Positions 1 to 8,965 are shown, counted from the first letter of the stretch. The stretch is DNA of 64,000 nt from Clostridiales bacterium (GCA_019418545.1 DYBQ01000004.1:1-64000), one strand, 5' to 3'. The notes: generated by a model not told the origin, from the letters alone. Translations and numbers: made by a program.

Positions 1-116
1 CGCCACTCTGCCTATTTTTATCTCATTAGCGTTTTACTATCATAAAAGCGTCACATCTCATATAACTTCGTCATAATTCTTTACAATACCCCCTTTTTTA
101 TTTTCACCGAATGCCG

Positions 117-122
117 TATAAT
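117..122 (+). promoter_or_regulatory. Possible -10 box upstream of zapA
   Basis: A perfect TATAAT lies 38 bases before the zapA start codon. I see no convincing -35 at 16-18 bases (only a T-rich run), so the promoter call rests on the -10 alone. The window begins here, so nothing further upstream can be judged. Confidence 0.35.
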
Positions 123-159
123 GATAGAAACACAATAATAAGCAGAAAGGAGCTGCCTT

Positions 160-684
160 ATGGGCAAAAATAAAGTTAAGCTGAATATTTGCGGTATCTC
201 CTGCAGCCTGATTTCGGAAGACACCGAAGAATATGTCTTGTCCTTAGGACAAGAAGTTGAAGCCTCCATGGAATCTCTTATCCGCCAAAACCCCCGCGTC
301 TCCCTAACACTTGCCGCCATGATTACTGCGCTGAATTTCTGCGACAGCTCCCACAAGTCGACAGCTTCTGCCGATAACCTTCGTTCCCAGATTAAAGATT
401 ATCTGGAAGATTCCTCCCGGGCACGGCTGGAAGCTGACGAGGCTCGCCGGGAAATTGAAAAAATGAAAAAAGAAATTCAAACCCTTCGGGCACGGCTGGC
501 TGAAAAAGAGCAGGGAGAAACCTCCTCTTCCCAATCTCAGGAAGAGGCCCCTGTCCAACGTCCTGCTCCCCAATCTTCTGTACAAAAAGGTACTTTTTCC
601 AATCCTCTTAAGCCTACTGTTGCACCAGAACAAGAAGGCTTTATGAGCTTTTTTGAAAAACCCGGCAAAAAAGACAGCAATTAA
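160..684 (+). CDS. zapA: Cell division protein ZapA
   Basis: 174 residues. Residues 1-75 match the ZapA family: an N-terminal beta segment (KVKLNICGISCSLIS), then EYVLSLGQEVEASM and a helix with the family-typical run LTLAAMITALNFCD. ZapA binds FtsZ at midcell and bundles protofilaments. Residues 85-120 form a charged coiled coil, and the tail after 120 is a low-complexity Ser/Gln/Pro linker longer than in ordinary ZapA proteins of about 90-110 residues. An AAAGGAG site precedes the ATG. A terminator follows, so it is likely monocistronic. Confidence 0.85.
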   Translation: MGKNKVKLNICGISCSLISEDTEEYVLSLGQEVEASMESLIRQNPRVSLTLAAMITALNFCDSSHKSTASADNLRSQIKDYLEDSSRARLEADEARREIEKMKKEIQTLRARLAEKEQGETSSSQSQEEAPVQRPAPQSSVQKGTFSNPLKPTVAPEQEGFMSFFEKPGKKDSN

Positions 685-706
685 CCTTCCCAGCCGATTT
701 GTGATT

Positions 707-743
707 CAGGGGGACTGCCACTGGAGCGGCAGCCCCCTGTTTT
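707..743 (+). terminator. Rho-independent terminator after zapA
   Basis: Arms CAGGGGG-a-CTGCC (707-719) and GGCAG-CCCCCTG (728-739) form a 12-bp stem with one bulged A, followed by TTTT. It separates zapA from the U32 peptidase gene. Confidence 0.85.
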
Positions 744-783
744 CTCTGTATCGTAAAATACTGTTTCAGAAAGGAATGCCTTC

Positions 784-2880
784 ATGTCTATCCCATCTTC
801 TGTCGAAGTTCTTGCACCTGCCGGCTCTCCAGAGTCTTTAGAAGCCGCTGTGCGCGCCGGAGCTGACGCCGTATATCTTGGCGGCAGTTCTTTCAGTGCC
901 CGGGCTTCGGCAAAAAATTTTAGTAATGAACAGCTCCGGCAAGCAGTGGAATTCTGCCATGGCAGGGGGGTAAAGGTATATCTAACGGTAAATACCCTTT
1001 TGTCCCAGCAGGAGCTTCCCAGCATTCTTGCATTTTTACAATTTGCCTGCTCGCTGCCAGTGGATGCTCTGCTAATCCAGGATTTAGGGCTGTTCCGCCT
1101 GATTCGGCAAGCAGCTCCCGATATGCCGGTTCATGCATCTACGCAAATGAGTATTCACACACCAGCCGGAGCAAAATTCCTCTATGAACAGGGCATGGAA
1201 CGGGTCGTATTGGCCCGGGAACTCTCTCTTTCAGAAATGAGGGAAATTGCAGACAATTGCCCCGTAGAATTGGAGGCATTTGTTCATGGGGCATTGTGCA
1301 TGTCTGTTTCGGGTCAGTGCTATTTCAGCGCCCTCTTAGGCGGCAGAAGCGGCAACCGGGGCATGTGTGCCCAAACCTGCCGCCTGCCATTTTTATCGCC
1401 TGGCGGCACTGGACATGATTTGAGCCTGCGCGATTTGTCGATGATTACCCGCATGGAAGAACTGCGCCAGGCCGGGGTATGCTCTGCCAAAATTGAAGGC
1501 AGAATGAAACGTCCTGAGTATGTGGCAGCTGCCACTGCTGCCTGCCGCGCTTCAGCTGATGGTGCGGCGCCTGACCCCATATTGCTTTCTGATTTGGAAT
1601 CTGTTTTTTCCCGTTCCGGCTTTACCAGCGGATATCCTGATGGGAAACTGGGCGCTGCCATGTTCGGCACCCGTACAAAAGAAGATGTCACAAGCGCTAC
1701 TTCATCGGTATTTTCCCGGCTGCATGGCCTTTATCGCGAGGAACGCAGTCATATTCCCGTTACCTTGTCGTTAATCATAAAATCCGGTTCTCCCGTATTA
1801 CTGACTGTACAGGACAATGAAGGCCACATGGTACAGGTTGAAAGCGATTCATTTCCAGAACCAGCAGTGAACCGCTCTTTGGATAAGGAGAGATGCCTTT
1901 CACAATTGAGGAAAACCGGCGGGACTCCTTTTCTATGCCAAAATGCAGTTTGTCAATTGGAGCCAGGGCTTTCTGTCCCTATTTCTCTTATCAATCGTCT
2001 GCGCCGTCAAGCACTTGCAGAAATGCTGGAGCAGCGCTCCTATCACCCCCCCATTTCCTTTTCCATGCCTCAAACGGAGGAACCCCCTCACATTCCTAAG
2101 CAGCACACTCCCCAACTCCGTGCATTTTTTACCCATCCAGAACAAGTTTGCGAAAGTGCCAAAAACTGCGAACTTATTTGGCTGCCGCTGCACACACCAC
2201 TGCCGCAGCTGCTTCGTCTGCGGGAAGATGGGTATCAGGTAGGCTTGGCGCTGCCCCGAGCATTTTTTGGCGGAGAAAATATGGTTCGCCGTTTGCTGGA
2301 AGAACGGATGCAGGAAGGCTTTGTCCGTACCTGGTGTGGAAATTTGGGAGCAGTGGCGGTAGCTCACGAACTGGGGGCCGAACTTCATGCCGGCTTTTCT
2401 CTCAATCTCACCAACACTTCCGCGCTGCGCTGGCTGCAGGAAAACAACTTTTCTTCCGCCGAACTCTCCTTTGAGCTGACCCTTCAGCAATGTGCCTCTT
2501 TGGGAGCGGATATTCCACGGGGAATCATTGCCTACGGCTATCTGCCAATGATGCTCTGCCGCAACTGTCCTGCAGCAAACTCACCGCAAGGCTGCAGAAA
2601 CTGCAAGGAGACTCCCTATCTTCGGGATAGAAAAAATACGAATTTCCCGATACAGTGTACCCGGACTGCCGGTTATCAATACACCGAAATTCTCAATAGT
2701 GTCCCTTTGTCTCTTTGTGACCGAAAACGGGAAATTTTGAATCAGGACTTTGTCGTTTTCCGTTTCACCGTGGAAAACAACGTGGAAACAGAAACTATTA
2801 TCCGACAATTTATGCAAGGAGAAAACCCATATAAAACCTATACTCGAGGCCTTTATTACCGCGGCTGGGAGCAATGTTGA
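784..2880 (+). CDS. U32 family peptidase / tRNA-rRNA hydroxylation-type protein
   Basis: 698 residues. The N-terminal half is a U32 TIM-barrel-like domain beginning VEVLAPAGSPESLEAAVRAG. The U32 signature appears near residues 160-180 as EAFVHGALCMSVSGQCYFS, followed by RGMCAQTCRLPF. The C-terminal part corresponds to the collagenase-like (DUF3656-type) extension and carries a Cys-rich stretch (LCRNCP, GCRNCK). Family members were named collagenases, but several (TrhP, RlhA) act in RNA hydroxylation using prephenate-derived chemistry. That RNA role is family knowledge, not proven here. The gene is followed closely by dut. The stop codon overlaps the first of a run of DnaA-box-like repeats. 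Confidence 0.85.
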   Translation: MSIPSSVEVLAPAGSPESLEAAVRAGADAVYLGGSSFSARASAKNFSNEQLRQAVEFCHGRGVKVYLTVNTLLSQQELPSILAFLQFACSLPVDALLIQDLGLFRLIRQAAPDMPVHASTQMSIHTPAGAKFLYEQGMERVVLARELSLSEMREIADNCPVELEAFVHGALCMSVSGQCYFSALLGGRSGNRGMCAQTCRLPFLSPGGTGHDLSLRDLSMITRMEELRQAGVCSAKIEGRMKRPEYVAAATAACRASADGAAPDPILLSDLESVFSRSGFTSGYPDGKLGAAMFGTRTKEDVTSATSSVFSRLHGLYREERSHIPVTLSLIIKSGSPVLLTVQDNEGHMVQVESDSFPEPAVNRSLDKERCLSQLRKTGGTPFLCQNAVCQLEPGLSVPISLINRLRRQALAEMLEQRSYHPPISFSMPQTEEPPHIPKQHTPQLRAFFTHPEQVCESAKNCELIWLPLHTPLPQLLRLREDGYQVGLALPRAFFGGENMVRRLLEERMQEGFVRTWCGNLGAVAVAHELGAELHAGFSLNLTNTSALRWLQENNFSSAELSFELTLQQCASLGADIPRGIIAYGYLPMMLCRNCPAANSPQGCRNCKETPYLRDRKNTNFPIQCTRTAGYQYTEILNSVPLSLCDRKREILNQDFVVFRFTVENNVETETIIRQFMQGENPYKTYTRGLYYRGWEQC

Positions 2881-2936
2881 AAACTGTGTTGAAAATGTTG
2901 AAAAACATGTGGATACCTTTGTCTTGTTGTGAAAAA
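2875..2936 (+). repeat. Cluster of five DnaA-box-like 9-mers
   Basis: TGTTGAAAA occurs at 2875, 2887 and 2896, then TGTGGATAC at 2908 (8 of 9 matches to TGTGGATAA) and TGTGAAAAA at 2928. All are on the same strand, between the U32 gene and dut. They may bind DnaA, or may simply be a repetitive AT-rich leader. Confidence 0.4.
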
Positions 2937-2962
2937 GTTAATTTATGAAAGGAAGACGTTTT

Positions 2963-3424
2963 ATGAATACGCCTCAAGCAAATGCCTCGCATCTTTTAGT
3001 CAGGCGCCTTCGTCCCCAAGCAATCCTTCCACAAAGGGCTACCGATGGAAGTGCAGGATTCGACCTCAGCGCTTGCATTTGTGAGCCATTATGTTTACAG
3101 CCCGGTGAGCGGGTGCTAATTCCCACCGGCATTGCTGCTGCCATTCCACAAGGCGCTGCAGGTATGATTTATGCCCGCAGCAGTTTGGGAGTAAAACATG
3201 GGATTGCCCTTTCCAATGGGGTTGGAGTAATTGACAGCGATTATCGGGGAGAAATCCATGTGGGCTTATGTAATTTTTCCCAAGAACCCTATACCATACA
3301 GCCGGGAGAACGAATTGCACAGCTTGTCCTCCATCCTGTCCTGCTTCCACAAGTACAGGAAACAGAGCTTCTGGACGATACCCAGCGGGGTTCTGGAGGC
3401 TTTGGCTCTACCGGACGTCAGTAA
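2963..3424 (+). CDS. dut: dUTP diphosphatase (trimeric dUTPase)
   Basis: 153 residues from the ATG at 2963. I prefer this start over the in-frame ATG at 2945 because AAAGGAAG lies 7 bases upstream of it. All five trimeric dUTPase motifs are visible: AGFDLSA (1), YARSSLGVKHG (2), GVIDSDYRGE (3), GERIAQLV (4) and the C-terminal RGSGGFGSTG (5) that closes over the nucleotide. The enzyme hydrolyses dUTP to dUMP and pyrophosphate, keeping uracil out of DNA and feeding dTMP synthesis. The DnaA-box-like cluster just upstream may couple it to replication (inference). Confidence 0.95.
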   Translation: MNTPQANASHLLVRRLRPQAILPQRATDGSAGFDLSACICEPLCLQPGERVLIPTGIAAAIPQGAAGMIYARSSLGVKHGIALSNGVGVIDSDYRGEIHVGLCNFSQEPYTIQPGERIAQLVLHPVLLPQVQETELLDDTQRGSGGFGSTGRQ

Positions 3425-3441
3425 GGGAGGTGAATCAAAGC

Positions 3442-3708
3442 ATGAAACGCACTTTTCTTCGCACCGTTCTGCTAGTGGTCCTTTTGCTTTTGGCAGTGGT
3501 TCTCGGTCAAGTGATTGGAGAAGCCTGCGGCAACATTTCTTTCCTTTCCTGGCTGGCAATCAATGTCCAGTTTGGATTAAACCCTACCGTTATCAATCTG
3601 CACGTGATTGAGCTTACATTTGGGATTGTAGTGAACTTTAATGTGGCACAGGCCATCTTCCTTTTATTTGCCATTATCGCCTACAGCCGCATTAAAATTG
3701 CCGATTAA
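3442..3708 (+). CDS. DUF4321 family small membrane protein
   Basis: 88 residues from the ATG at 3442, with GGGAGG 11 bases upstream; an in-frame GTG at 3430 overlaps that site and is less likely. Two hydrophobic segments (LLVVLLLLAVVLGQVIG and the C-terminal AIFLLFAIIAYSRI) flank a conserved-looking central loop. This is the pattern of DUF4321 proteins, which in Clostridia often sit near dut/maf/mreB. Function unknown. It lies 17 bases after dut and ahead of a terminator, so it is probably co-transcribed with dut. Confidence 0.75.
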   Translation: MKRTFLRTVLLVVLLLLAVVLGQVIGEACGNISFLSWLAINVQFGLNPTVINLHVIELTFGIVVNFNVAQAIFLLFAIIAYSRIKIAD

Positions 3709-3722
3709 TTCACACTTTTTTC

Positions 3723-3765
3723 ATGGACAGAACGTCTCTTCGGGACACTCTGTCCATAATTTTTG
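3723..3765 (+). terminator. Terminator between DUF4321 gene and mreB
   Basis: ATGGACAGA (3723-3731) pairs perfectly with TCTGTCCAT (3749-3757), followed by AATTTTTGT. It separates the dut unit from the mre cluster. Confidence 0.8.
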
Positions 3766-3835
3766 TTCGGGATTGTTTTTGGCTGTTAATTCTGATAAAA
3801 TTTACATAAAACCGTGATTCTTTCCCAGTTTCCTG

Positions 3836-3864
3836 TTGAGAAAAAGACGTAAAAGGGGTATAAT
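3836..3864 (+). promoter_or_regulatory. Promoter for the mre cluster
   Basis: TTGAGA (3836-3841), a 17-base spacer and a perfect TATAAT (3859-3864). Transcription would start near 3871, giving a leader of about 148 bases before the mreB ATG at 4019. Confidence 0.75.
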
Positions 3865-4018
3865 AAAGCGTACTATTTATGGGGGTCTCTGGCATAGTGT
3901 GCTGGAACTCTTACTCTTTTGTATAAAATATTCTATTTATTTGTTGCTGATACAGGTTGCTTTTTATTATGTCGTCCATCCTATAAAAAGATGGCAGAAG
4001 GAAAGGGGAATTTCTAAC

Positions 4019-5032
4019 ATGTTTTCAAAAGATATTGGTATCGATTTAGGCACTGCAAATACGCTGGTGTTTATGAAAGGCAAAGGCATTGTCATGCGTG
4101 AACCCTCTGTTGTGGCAGTCGATATCCGCTCTGAGGAAGTCCTTGCTGTTGGCACGCAGGCCAAAGAAATGATTGGCCGTACCCCTGGCTCTATCATAGC
4201 CGTCCGCCCTTTGAAAGATGGCGTAATTGCTGATTTTGATGTAACTGCCACCATGCTGAAGCATTTTATCCGTAAGGCAATCAAATCCAATTCCTTCAGC
4301 CGTCCCCGCGTGGTTGTATGTATTCCTTCCGGTGTTACGGAAGTAGAGCGCCGTGCAGTGGAAGATGCTGCCCGTCAGGCTGGCGCTAAAGAAGTTGAAC
4401 TTATTGAAGAACCGATGGCAGCAGCTATCGGAGCTGGTCTTCCGGTAGCAGAGCCTACTGGCAGCATGGTTGTGGATATCGGTGGTGGTACTGCTGAAGT
4501 TGCCATTATTTCTTTGGGCGATATCGTTACCTCCTGCTCGGTACGGGTGGCTGGCGATAAGTTTGATGAATCCATTATTTCCTATGTAAAGAAAAAATAT
4601 AACCTGCTGATTGGTGAACGTACCGCCGAAGATATCAAAATCAAAATTGGCTCTGCATATCCCACAGAGGAAATGGAAAACGTAACCATGGAAATCAAGG
4701 GCCGCAACCTGGTAGACGGCCTGCCTAAGAATGTGACCATCCATGCTGATGAGGTGCGGGATGCTTTGGCTGACCCGCTGGTAACCATTGTGGATGCCAT
4801 TAAGAGCACACTGGAAAAGACACCCCCCGAGCTTTCTGCCGACGTGATTGACCATGGCATCATGCTCACTGGTGGTGGTGCTCTTCTGCGCGGCCTGGAC
4901 CAGTTGGTTGCACAGGAAACCGGTATGCCTGTCCATGTAGCAGAGCGTCCTTTGGACTGTGTGGTGGATGGTACCGGCAAACGTTTGGAAATTGTCATGC
5001 CTCGGGAGTACTATAAGAACAATCGCCGATAA
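4019..5032 (+). CDS. mreB: Rod shape-determining protein MreB
   Basis: 337 residues from the ATG at 4019 ([18 protein letters not shown]), with AAAGGGGA upstream. Actin-fold ATPase motifs are clear: phosphate-1 [11 protein letters not shown], the [11 protein letters not shown] region, phosphate-2 [13 protein letters not shown] and the adenosine motif [14 protein letters not shown]. MreB forms membrane-associated filaments that guide lateral cell-wall synthesis together with MreC, MreD and PBP2, all encoded next. The frame stays open for 61 codons upstream, but that stretch contains the promoter, so the full extension cannot be translated from the mapped promoter. A shorter GTG start at 3899 is discussed as a finding. 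Confidence 0.95.
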   Translation: MFSKDIGIDLGTANTLVFMKGKGIVMREPSVVAVDIRSEEVLAVGTQAKEMIGRTPGSIIAVRPLKDGVIADFDVTATMLKHFIRKAIKSNSFSRPRVVVCIPSGVTEVERRAVEDAARQAGAKEVELIEEPMAAAIGAGLPVAEPTGSMVVDIGGGTAEVAIISLGDIVTSCSVRVAGDKFDESIISYVKKKYNLLIGERTAEDIKIKIGSAYPTEEMENVTMEIKGRNLVDGLPKNVTIHADEVRDALADPLVTIVDAIKSTLEKTPPELSADVIDHGIMLTGGGALLRGLDQLVAQETGMPVHVAERPLDCVVDGTGKRLEIVMPREYYKNNRR

Positions 5033-5074
5033 GCCGTACTCCCCTTAGAAAATTTCGAAAAGTAAATGTACGGC

Positions 5075-5141
5075 AGGGGCTGCCGCTCTTTTCTTCCATT
5101 CTGGCAGACTCTTCTGCTGCGGGAAAAGAGCGATAGCCCTT
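5075..5141 (+). ncRNA. Large intergenic hairpin between mreB and mreC
   Basis: Positions 5075-5093 pair with 5123-5141 over 19 positions with a single C/A mismatch and two G-U wobbles. The core is CGCTCTTTTC with GAAAAGAGCG. A small GCAG/CTGC hairpin sits in the loop (5104-5117). The 3' side runs into TTTCTGTGTTTT. It could be an attenuator or a processing/stability element within the mre transcript. Confidence 0.6.
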
Positions 5142-5170
5142 TCTGTGTTTTGGGATATCTGACCCCTAAT

Positions 5171-5205
5171 CCATCAAGGGTCTTGCCAGACTGTGCTCTT
5201 GATGG
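5171..5205 (+). ncRNA. Second intergenic hairpin before mreC
   Basis: CCATCAAG (5171-5178) pairs perfectly with CTTGATGG (5198-5205). It ends 12 bases before the AAGGAGG site of mreC, where it could influence ribosome access or protect the downstream message. Confidence 0.5.
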
Positions 5206-5230
5206 GGCTTGATTCATAAGGAGGCGTGTG

Positions 5231-6169
5231 TTGTTGAAAGATTTTTTTCATACCCGGAGTTTTAAAATTTTGCTTGCTTCGGTTTTTGTCCTGCTGGGTC
5301 TTATGCTCTATACGACAAGTGTTGGCAGCTCCGTTACTGCCAATCTTTTGGGATTTATCTCTGCTCCAATGCAGAAAATCAGTACAGGAGTGACCACCAA
5401 TGCTACAGTGCTGGCCGAGGATATTACGGTATCCAATGAGCAGCTTAAAGCTGAAAATGAAGCTCTCAAGGAAGAGATTACCAAGCTTCGCGAGCAACTG
5501 GTGGATTATTATGAAATAAAGCAAAAAAACGAACAATATGAAACGGTTCTGGAATTAAAAGAAGCCAATAAAGACTATCAGATGCTTCCTGCTACGGTAA
5601 TAGGCCGCGACCCTAACGATGTATTTTATGGATTTTCAATTGACCAGGGCTCGTTAAATGGTGTATCTAAAAACGACCCAGTGATTACGGGTGATGGTGT
5701 AGTCGGCTGGGTTTCTGAAGTATACGCCACTTCCAGCCGAGTGACGACTCTATTTTCCCCCAACACCAAAATTGGCGCCATGGCAAAGGAAACCCGGGAT
5801 ACCGGTGTAACCAGCTGTGACATTCAGTTAGCAGACGAAGGGTACATTAAGCTGGCTTATTTGACTTCAGAAAATGCTATTGAGGCTGGAGATATTATTA
5901 CGACCACCGGACTTTCTGGTATGTACCCGAAAGACCTCTTAATTGGTACCGTAAAAGAACTTCGCTATGAAGATAACGGAGTCTCCCAATATGCCTTGGT
6001 GGAGCCTTTTGTCGATATTAAAAATGTGCGGGATGTCTTTGTCATCACAGATTTTGAGGGAAAAGGTGAAATTGCCATTACCGAATCTCAGACTGACGAA
6101 GATGAAGATAATGCTTCCGCTTCTCCGTCTCCCAGCCCCTCACCGTCCACTTCTTCGGAGGGCGAGTAA
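5231..6169 (+). CDS. mreC: Rod shape-determining protein MreC
   Basis: About 312 residues. GTG 5228, TTG 5231 and TTG 5234 are all in frame behind AAGGAGG (5218-5224). TTG 5231 or 5234 gives the best spacing. An N-terminal membrane anchor (FKILLASVFVLLGLMLYT) is followed by a coiled coil (about 75-120: NEQLKAENEALKEEITKLRE) and the beta-rich MreC domain (VIGRDPNDVFYGFSIDQGS, GVVGWVSEV, LTTTGLSGMYPKDLLIGTV). The C-terminus is a low-complexity Ser/Pro tail. MreC scaffolds the elongasome outside the membrane. The stop codon is immediately followed by the mreD ATG. Confidence 0.92.
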   Translation: MLKDFFHTRSFKILLASVFVLLGLMLYTTSVGSSVTANLLGFISAPMQKISTGVTTNATVLAEDITVSNEQLKAENEALKEEITKLREQLVDYYEIKQKNEQYETVLELKEANKDYQMLPATVIGRDPNDVFYGFSIDQGSLNGVSKNDPVITGDGVVGWVSEVYATSSRVTTLFSPNTKIGAMAKETRDTGVTSCDIQLADEGYIKLAYLTSENAIEAGDIITTTGLSGMYPKDLLIGTVKELRYEDNGVSQYALVEPFVDIKNVRDVFVITDFEGKGEIAITESQTDEDEDNASASPSPSPSPSTSSEGE

Positions 6170-6682
6170 ATGGAAAATCGATATCGTTTTATCCGTTACT
6201 TTGCCTATGGGCTGGAGCTGCTGGTATTGTATATGGTACAACAAACTCCCGGGCTTTTACCCTCCCTTTTTGGGGCACGTCCCATTTTGATTATTCCTGC
6301 TGTATTGGCGATTGCCATGTTTGAACCTGAACTCCCGGCGATGGCTTTTGGAATTTTTGGCGGCCTGCTGATTGATTTTGGAATCGGTGCCGCACTAGGG
6401 TTCCACGGCATTATGCTGGCTGTGTTCTGCTATCTTATCAGTGCTCTTTCTGCCAACCTTTTCCGTACCAACCTGCTCACCTCTTTCTTGGTTAATACGG
6501 TATCCCTTTTGGTTATCGTAACACTTCAATGGCTATTCTACTATGTCTTATATAACTATGAATATCCTATTTATGCCTTGATATACCACTATCTTCCCCG
6601 TATTGCGTACTCTCTGGTACTCACCCCAATTACTTTTTATTTCAACCGTGCTTTTGCCATTTTGATTCGCCCTGCCGATTGA
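6170..6682 (+). CDS. mreD: Rod shape-determining protein MreD
   Basis: 170 residues, almost wholly hydrophobic, with five to six predicted membrane segments and the FEPELPAMAFGIFGGLLIDFGIGAALGFHG region typical of MreD. Its ATG directly abuts the mreC stop codon, which implies translational coupling. MreD is the integral-membrane member of the MreBCD elongation complex. It is followed 38 bases later by the PBP2-type gene. Confidence 0.9.
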   Translation: MENRYRFIRYFAYGLELLVLYMVQQTPGLLPSLFGARPILIIPAVLAIAMFEPELPAMAFGIFGGLLIDFGIGAALGFHGIMLAVFCYLISALSANLFRTNLLTSFLVNTVSLLVIVTLQWLFYYVLYNYEYPIYALIYHYLPRIAYSLVLTPITFYFNRAFAILIRPAD

Positions 6683-6720
6683 TGCACTCTTTGCAGCCCT
6701 TTTGAAAGGAGGCACCTCTC

Positions 6721-8832
6721 ATGAAAAAACTCCTCGGTTTTGGCCGCTATGTTGTCTGCGCCCTGCTTTTATTGGGAATTTTCAGCCTGTTTGTCGCGCG
6801 TTTATTCCAGTGGCAGATTATTGATGGTCAGTCTTATTACGATTTGTCCAATACTACCTCTTCTTCTTATATAAAGCTCACCGCTACCAGAGGGGAGATT
6901 TTAGATAGGAATGGCAATGCGCTGGCTATGAATAGTACCTGTTATGATATCGTTTTTGATGACACGCTCATTGACCATGACCATTTAAACGACACCATTT
7001 TGGAATTGATTGGAATTATGGAAGAAACCAATACAGAATGGATAGATGTTTTGCCCATTGAGCTGAATACAGATGGGAGCTATTCTTTTAAAGAAGACCA
7101 TGATTCAGAAATTGAATTTTTGAAAAGCAGCAGTATGCTGCATATGAATTCCTACGCTACTGCAGATGAATGTATGACACAACTGTTGGAGCTGTTTGAT
7201 TGTAAGGATTATGAGCCGGAAGATGCTATTAAAATTGTATCAGTCCGTTATAATATGAAGAAAAACCTTTTTGATGCTGACTCCCCATATACGTTTGCCG
7301 AAGATATTTCTTCGGATGTTATGACAGTTGTGAATGAACGAACTGCCAACATGTCGGGGGTTCGCGTAGATGTAACCACTACCCGCGAATATCCTGACGG
7401 TGCTCTGGCTCCTCACATCATTGGAAAAACCGGACCTTTAACTGAAGAGCAATATAATTCATTTAAAGAAGAAGATAACATTTTTGATTTAGAAGATAAT
7501 CTTTCAGGCTATTCTTATGATGATACCATGGGACAAAATGGTATTGAATATGCCATGGAAGATACGCTTCGAGGAAAAAATGGTAAGCTGGCCATTGAAA
7601 CTGACAAAGAAGGAAATCTTACCAGTTCAGAAGTTGAGGTAGCCCCTGAAGCCGGAAATACTGTGTATTTAACGCTGGATTCTCGAATTCAGGCTGTGAC
7701 AAATGCTTCTTTGGCCAAAAATGCCAAGGCCGCCAAGGAAAATGCGGTTCCAACAAGCGAGGACCCTAAAGGCTCTGACTGTGAAGCAGGAGCTGCCGTC
7801 ATGATTAATGTGAATACTGGTGAAGTTTTGGCTGCCAGCACGTACCCGACCTATGATTTGAACAAATATATCAGTGATATTGATTATTATAATGAGCTAA
7901 ACAGCAACGAAAATTATCCCATGATTAACCGGGCTTTCAGCGGTTCTTTTGCTCCAGGTTCTATTTTTAAGCCTGTGGTAGCAGCGGCCGCCTTGCAGGA
8001 AGGGGTTATTACCAAGGATACTACCATCTTCTGCGATGGAACTTATCATTACTATGAATCCACTGGTTTTGCTCCCAAATGTATGGGATATCATTCCAAC
8101 GCTACTGTTTTGACAGCTCTGCAAAAATCCTGCAATGTATTCTTCATGGACGTTGGCAGAAGGCTGGGCATTACAAAGCTGGATGCTTATGGTACCCTGT
8201 TTGGCCTTGGTCAAAAAACGGGGTTAGAGGTTTCAGAAAGCAGCGGTGTGCTCACTAACCCGGAAGATTATGAGCGCCGTTCCGGTACCACTTGGACCGA
8301 TGGTATGACCTGCAACGCTGCTATTGGCCAGCAGGACAACTCCTTTACTCCGGTACAACTTGCTAGCTATTGTGCTTCCATTGCAAACGGCGGACATCGG
8401 ATGCAGCTGCATCTGGTAGATAAGGTGACGGATTATACCCGCGAAACTGTTATTGAAGAAAAAGAGCCAGTTGTGCTCAATGAAGTCGGTGTAAGTGATG
8501 AAAATCTCCAAATTGTCCGAGAAGGCATGGCTTTGGTAGCCCAAAGCGGTGGTACGGCATCCAATTTTGCTAACTATGGAGTGAAAATTGGAGCCAAAAC
8601 CGGAACAGCACAGGTATCCGGCCATTCCGATAACGTCACCTTCATTGGATTTGCTCCTTATGATAAGCCCGAAATTGCCATTGCCGTGGTTTTGGAATAT
8701 GGCTCCAACAGCACCTATTCCAAAAACATTGCTATGGATATGTTCAATGCTTATTTCTATAACGCATATGTTGATGAGGATGGAGAAATTAAAATCCCAT
8801 CTGCTTCTGACACCCTAGACAATGGTGACTGA
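6721..8832 (+). CDS. mrdA: Penicillin-binding protein 2-type transpeptidase
   Basis: 703 residues with a strong AAAGGAGG site. An N-terminal membrane anchor (CALLLLGIFSLFVARLF) is followed by a PBP dimerisation region starting at TRGEILDRNGNALA and a transpeptidase domain. Active-site motifs are complete: S-I-F-K with Ser414, S-C-N from Ser470 and K-T-G at 626-628. It cross-links peptidoglycan during elongation, as its place behind mreBCD indicates. No rodA follows, so its SEDS partner must be encoded elsewhere. The assignment to PBP2 rather than another class B PBP rests partly on context. Confidence 0.88.
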   Translation: MKKLLGFGRYVVCALLLLGIFSLFVARLFQWQIIDGQSYYDLSNTTSSSYIKLTATRGEILDRNGNALAMNSTCYDIVFDDTLIDHDHLNDTILELIGIMEETNTEWIDVLPIELNTDGSYSFKEDHDSEIEFLKSSSMLHMNSYATADECMTQLLELFDCKDYEPEDAIKIVSVRYNMKKNLFDADSPYTFAEDISSDVMTVVNERTANMSGVRVDVTTTREYPDGALAPHIIGKTGPLTEEQYNSFKEEDNIFDLEDNLSGYSYDDTMGQNGIEYAMEDTLRGKNGKLAIETDKEGNLTSSEVEVAPEAGNTVYLTLDSRIQAVTNASLAKNAKAAKENAVPTSEDPKGSDCEAGAAVMINVNTGEVLAASTYPTYDLNKYISDIDYYNELNSNENYPMINRAFSGSFAPGSIFKPVVAAAALQEGVITKDTTIFCDGTYHYYESTGFAPKCMGYHSNATVLTALQKSCNVFFMDVGRRLGITKLDAYGTLFGLGQKTGLEVSESSGVLTNPEDYERRSGTTWTDGMTCNAAIGQQDNSFTPVQLASYCASIANGGHRMQLHLVDKVTDYTRETVIEEKEPVVLNEVGVSDENLQIVREGMALVAQSGGTASNFANYGVKIGAKTGTAQVSGHSDNVTFIGFAPYDKPEIAIAVVLEYGSNSTYSKNIAMDMFNAYFYNAYVDEDGEIKIPSASDTLDNGD

Positions 8833-8936
8833 GCAAGTTGTATTTAGGTTACCTATGTATTGTTGCTGAATTTTAAGCCATTTCTTTGTTAAAAATGATA
8901 GAATCAAAAAAATAAGATAAAATTCACAAAAAGACT

Positions 8937-8965
8937 TTGACTACTCTGTCAGTTTGTGGTAACAT
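8937..8965 (+). promoter_or_regulatory. Promoter for minD
   Basis: TTGACT (8937-8942), a 17-base spacer and TAACAT (8960-8965), ending 20 bases before the minD ATG. It would let minD and mgsA be expressed apart from the upstream mre genes. Confidence 0.55.

Noticed and set aside
2875..2936. Replication origin at the DnaA-box-like cluster
   Set aside because: There is no dnaA, dnaN or AT-rich unwinding region beside it, and the gene context is ordinary.
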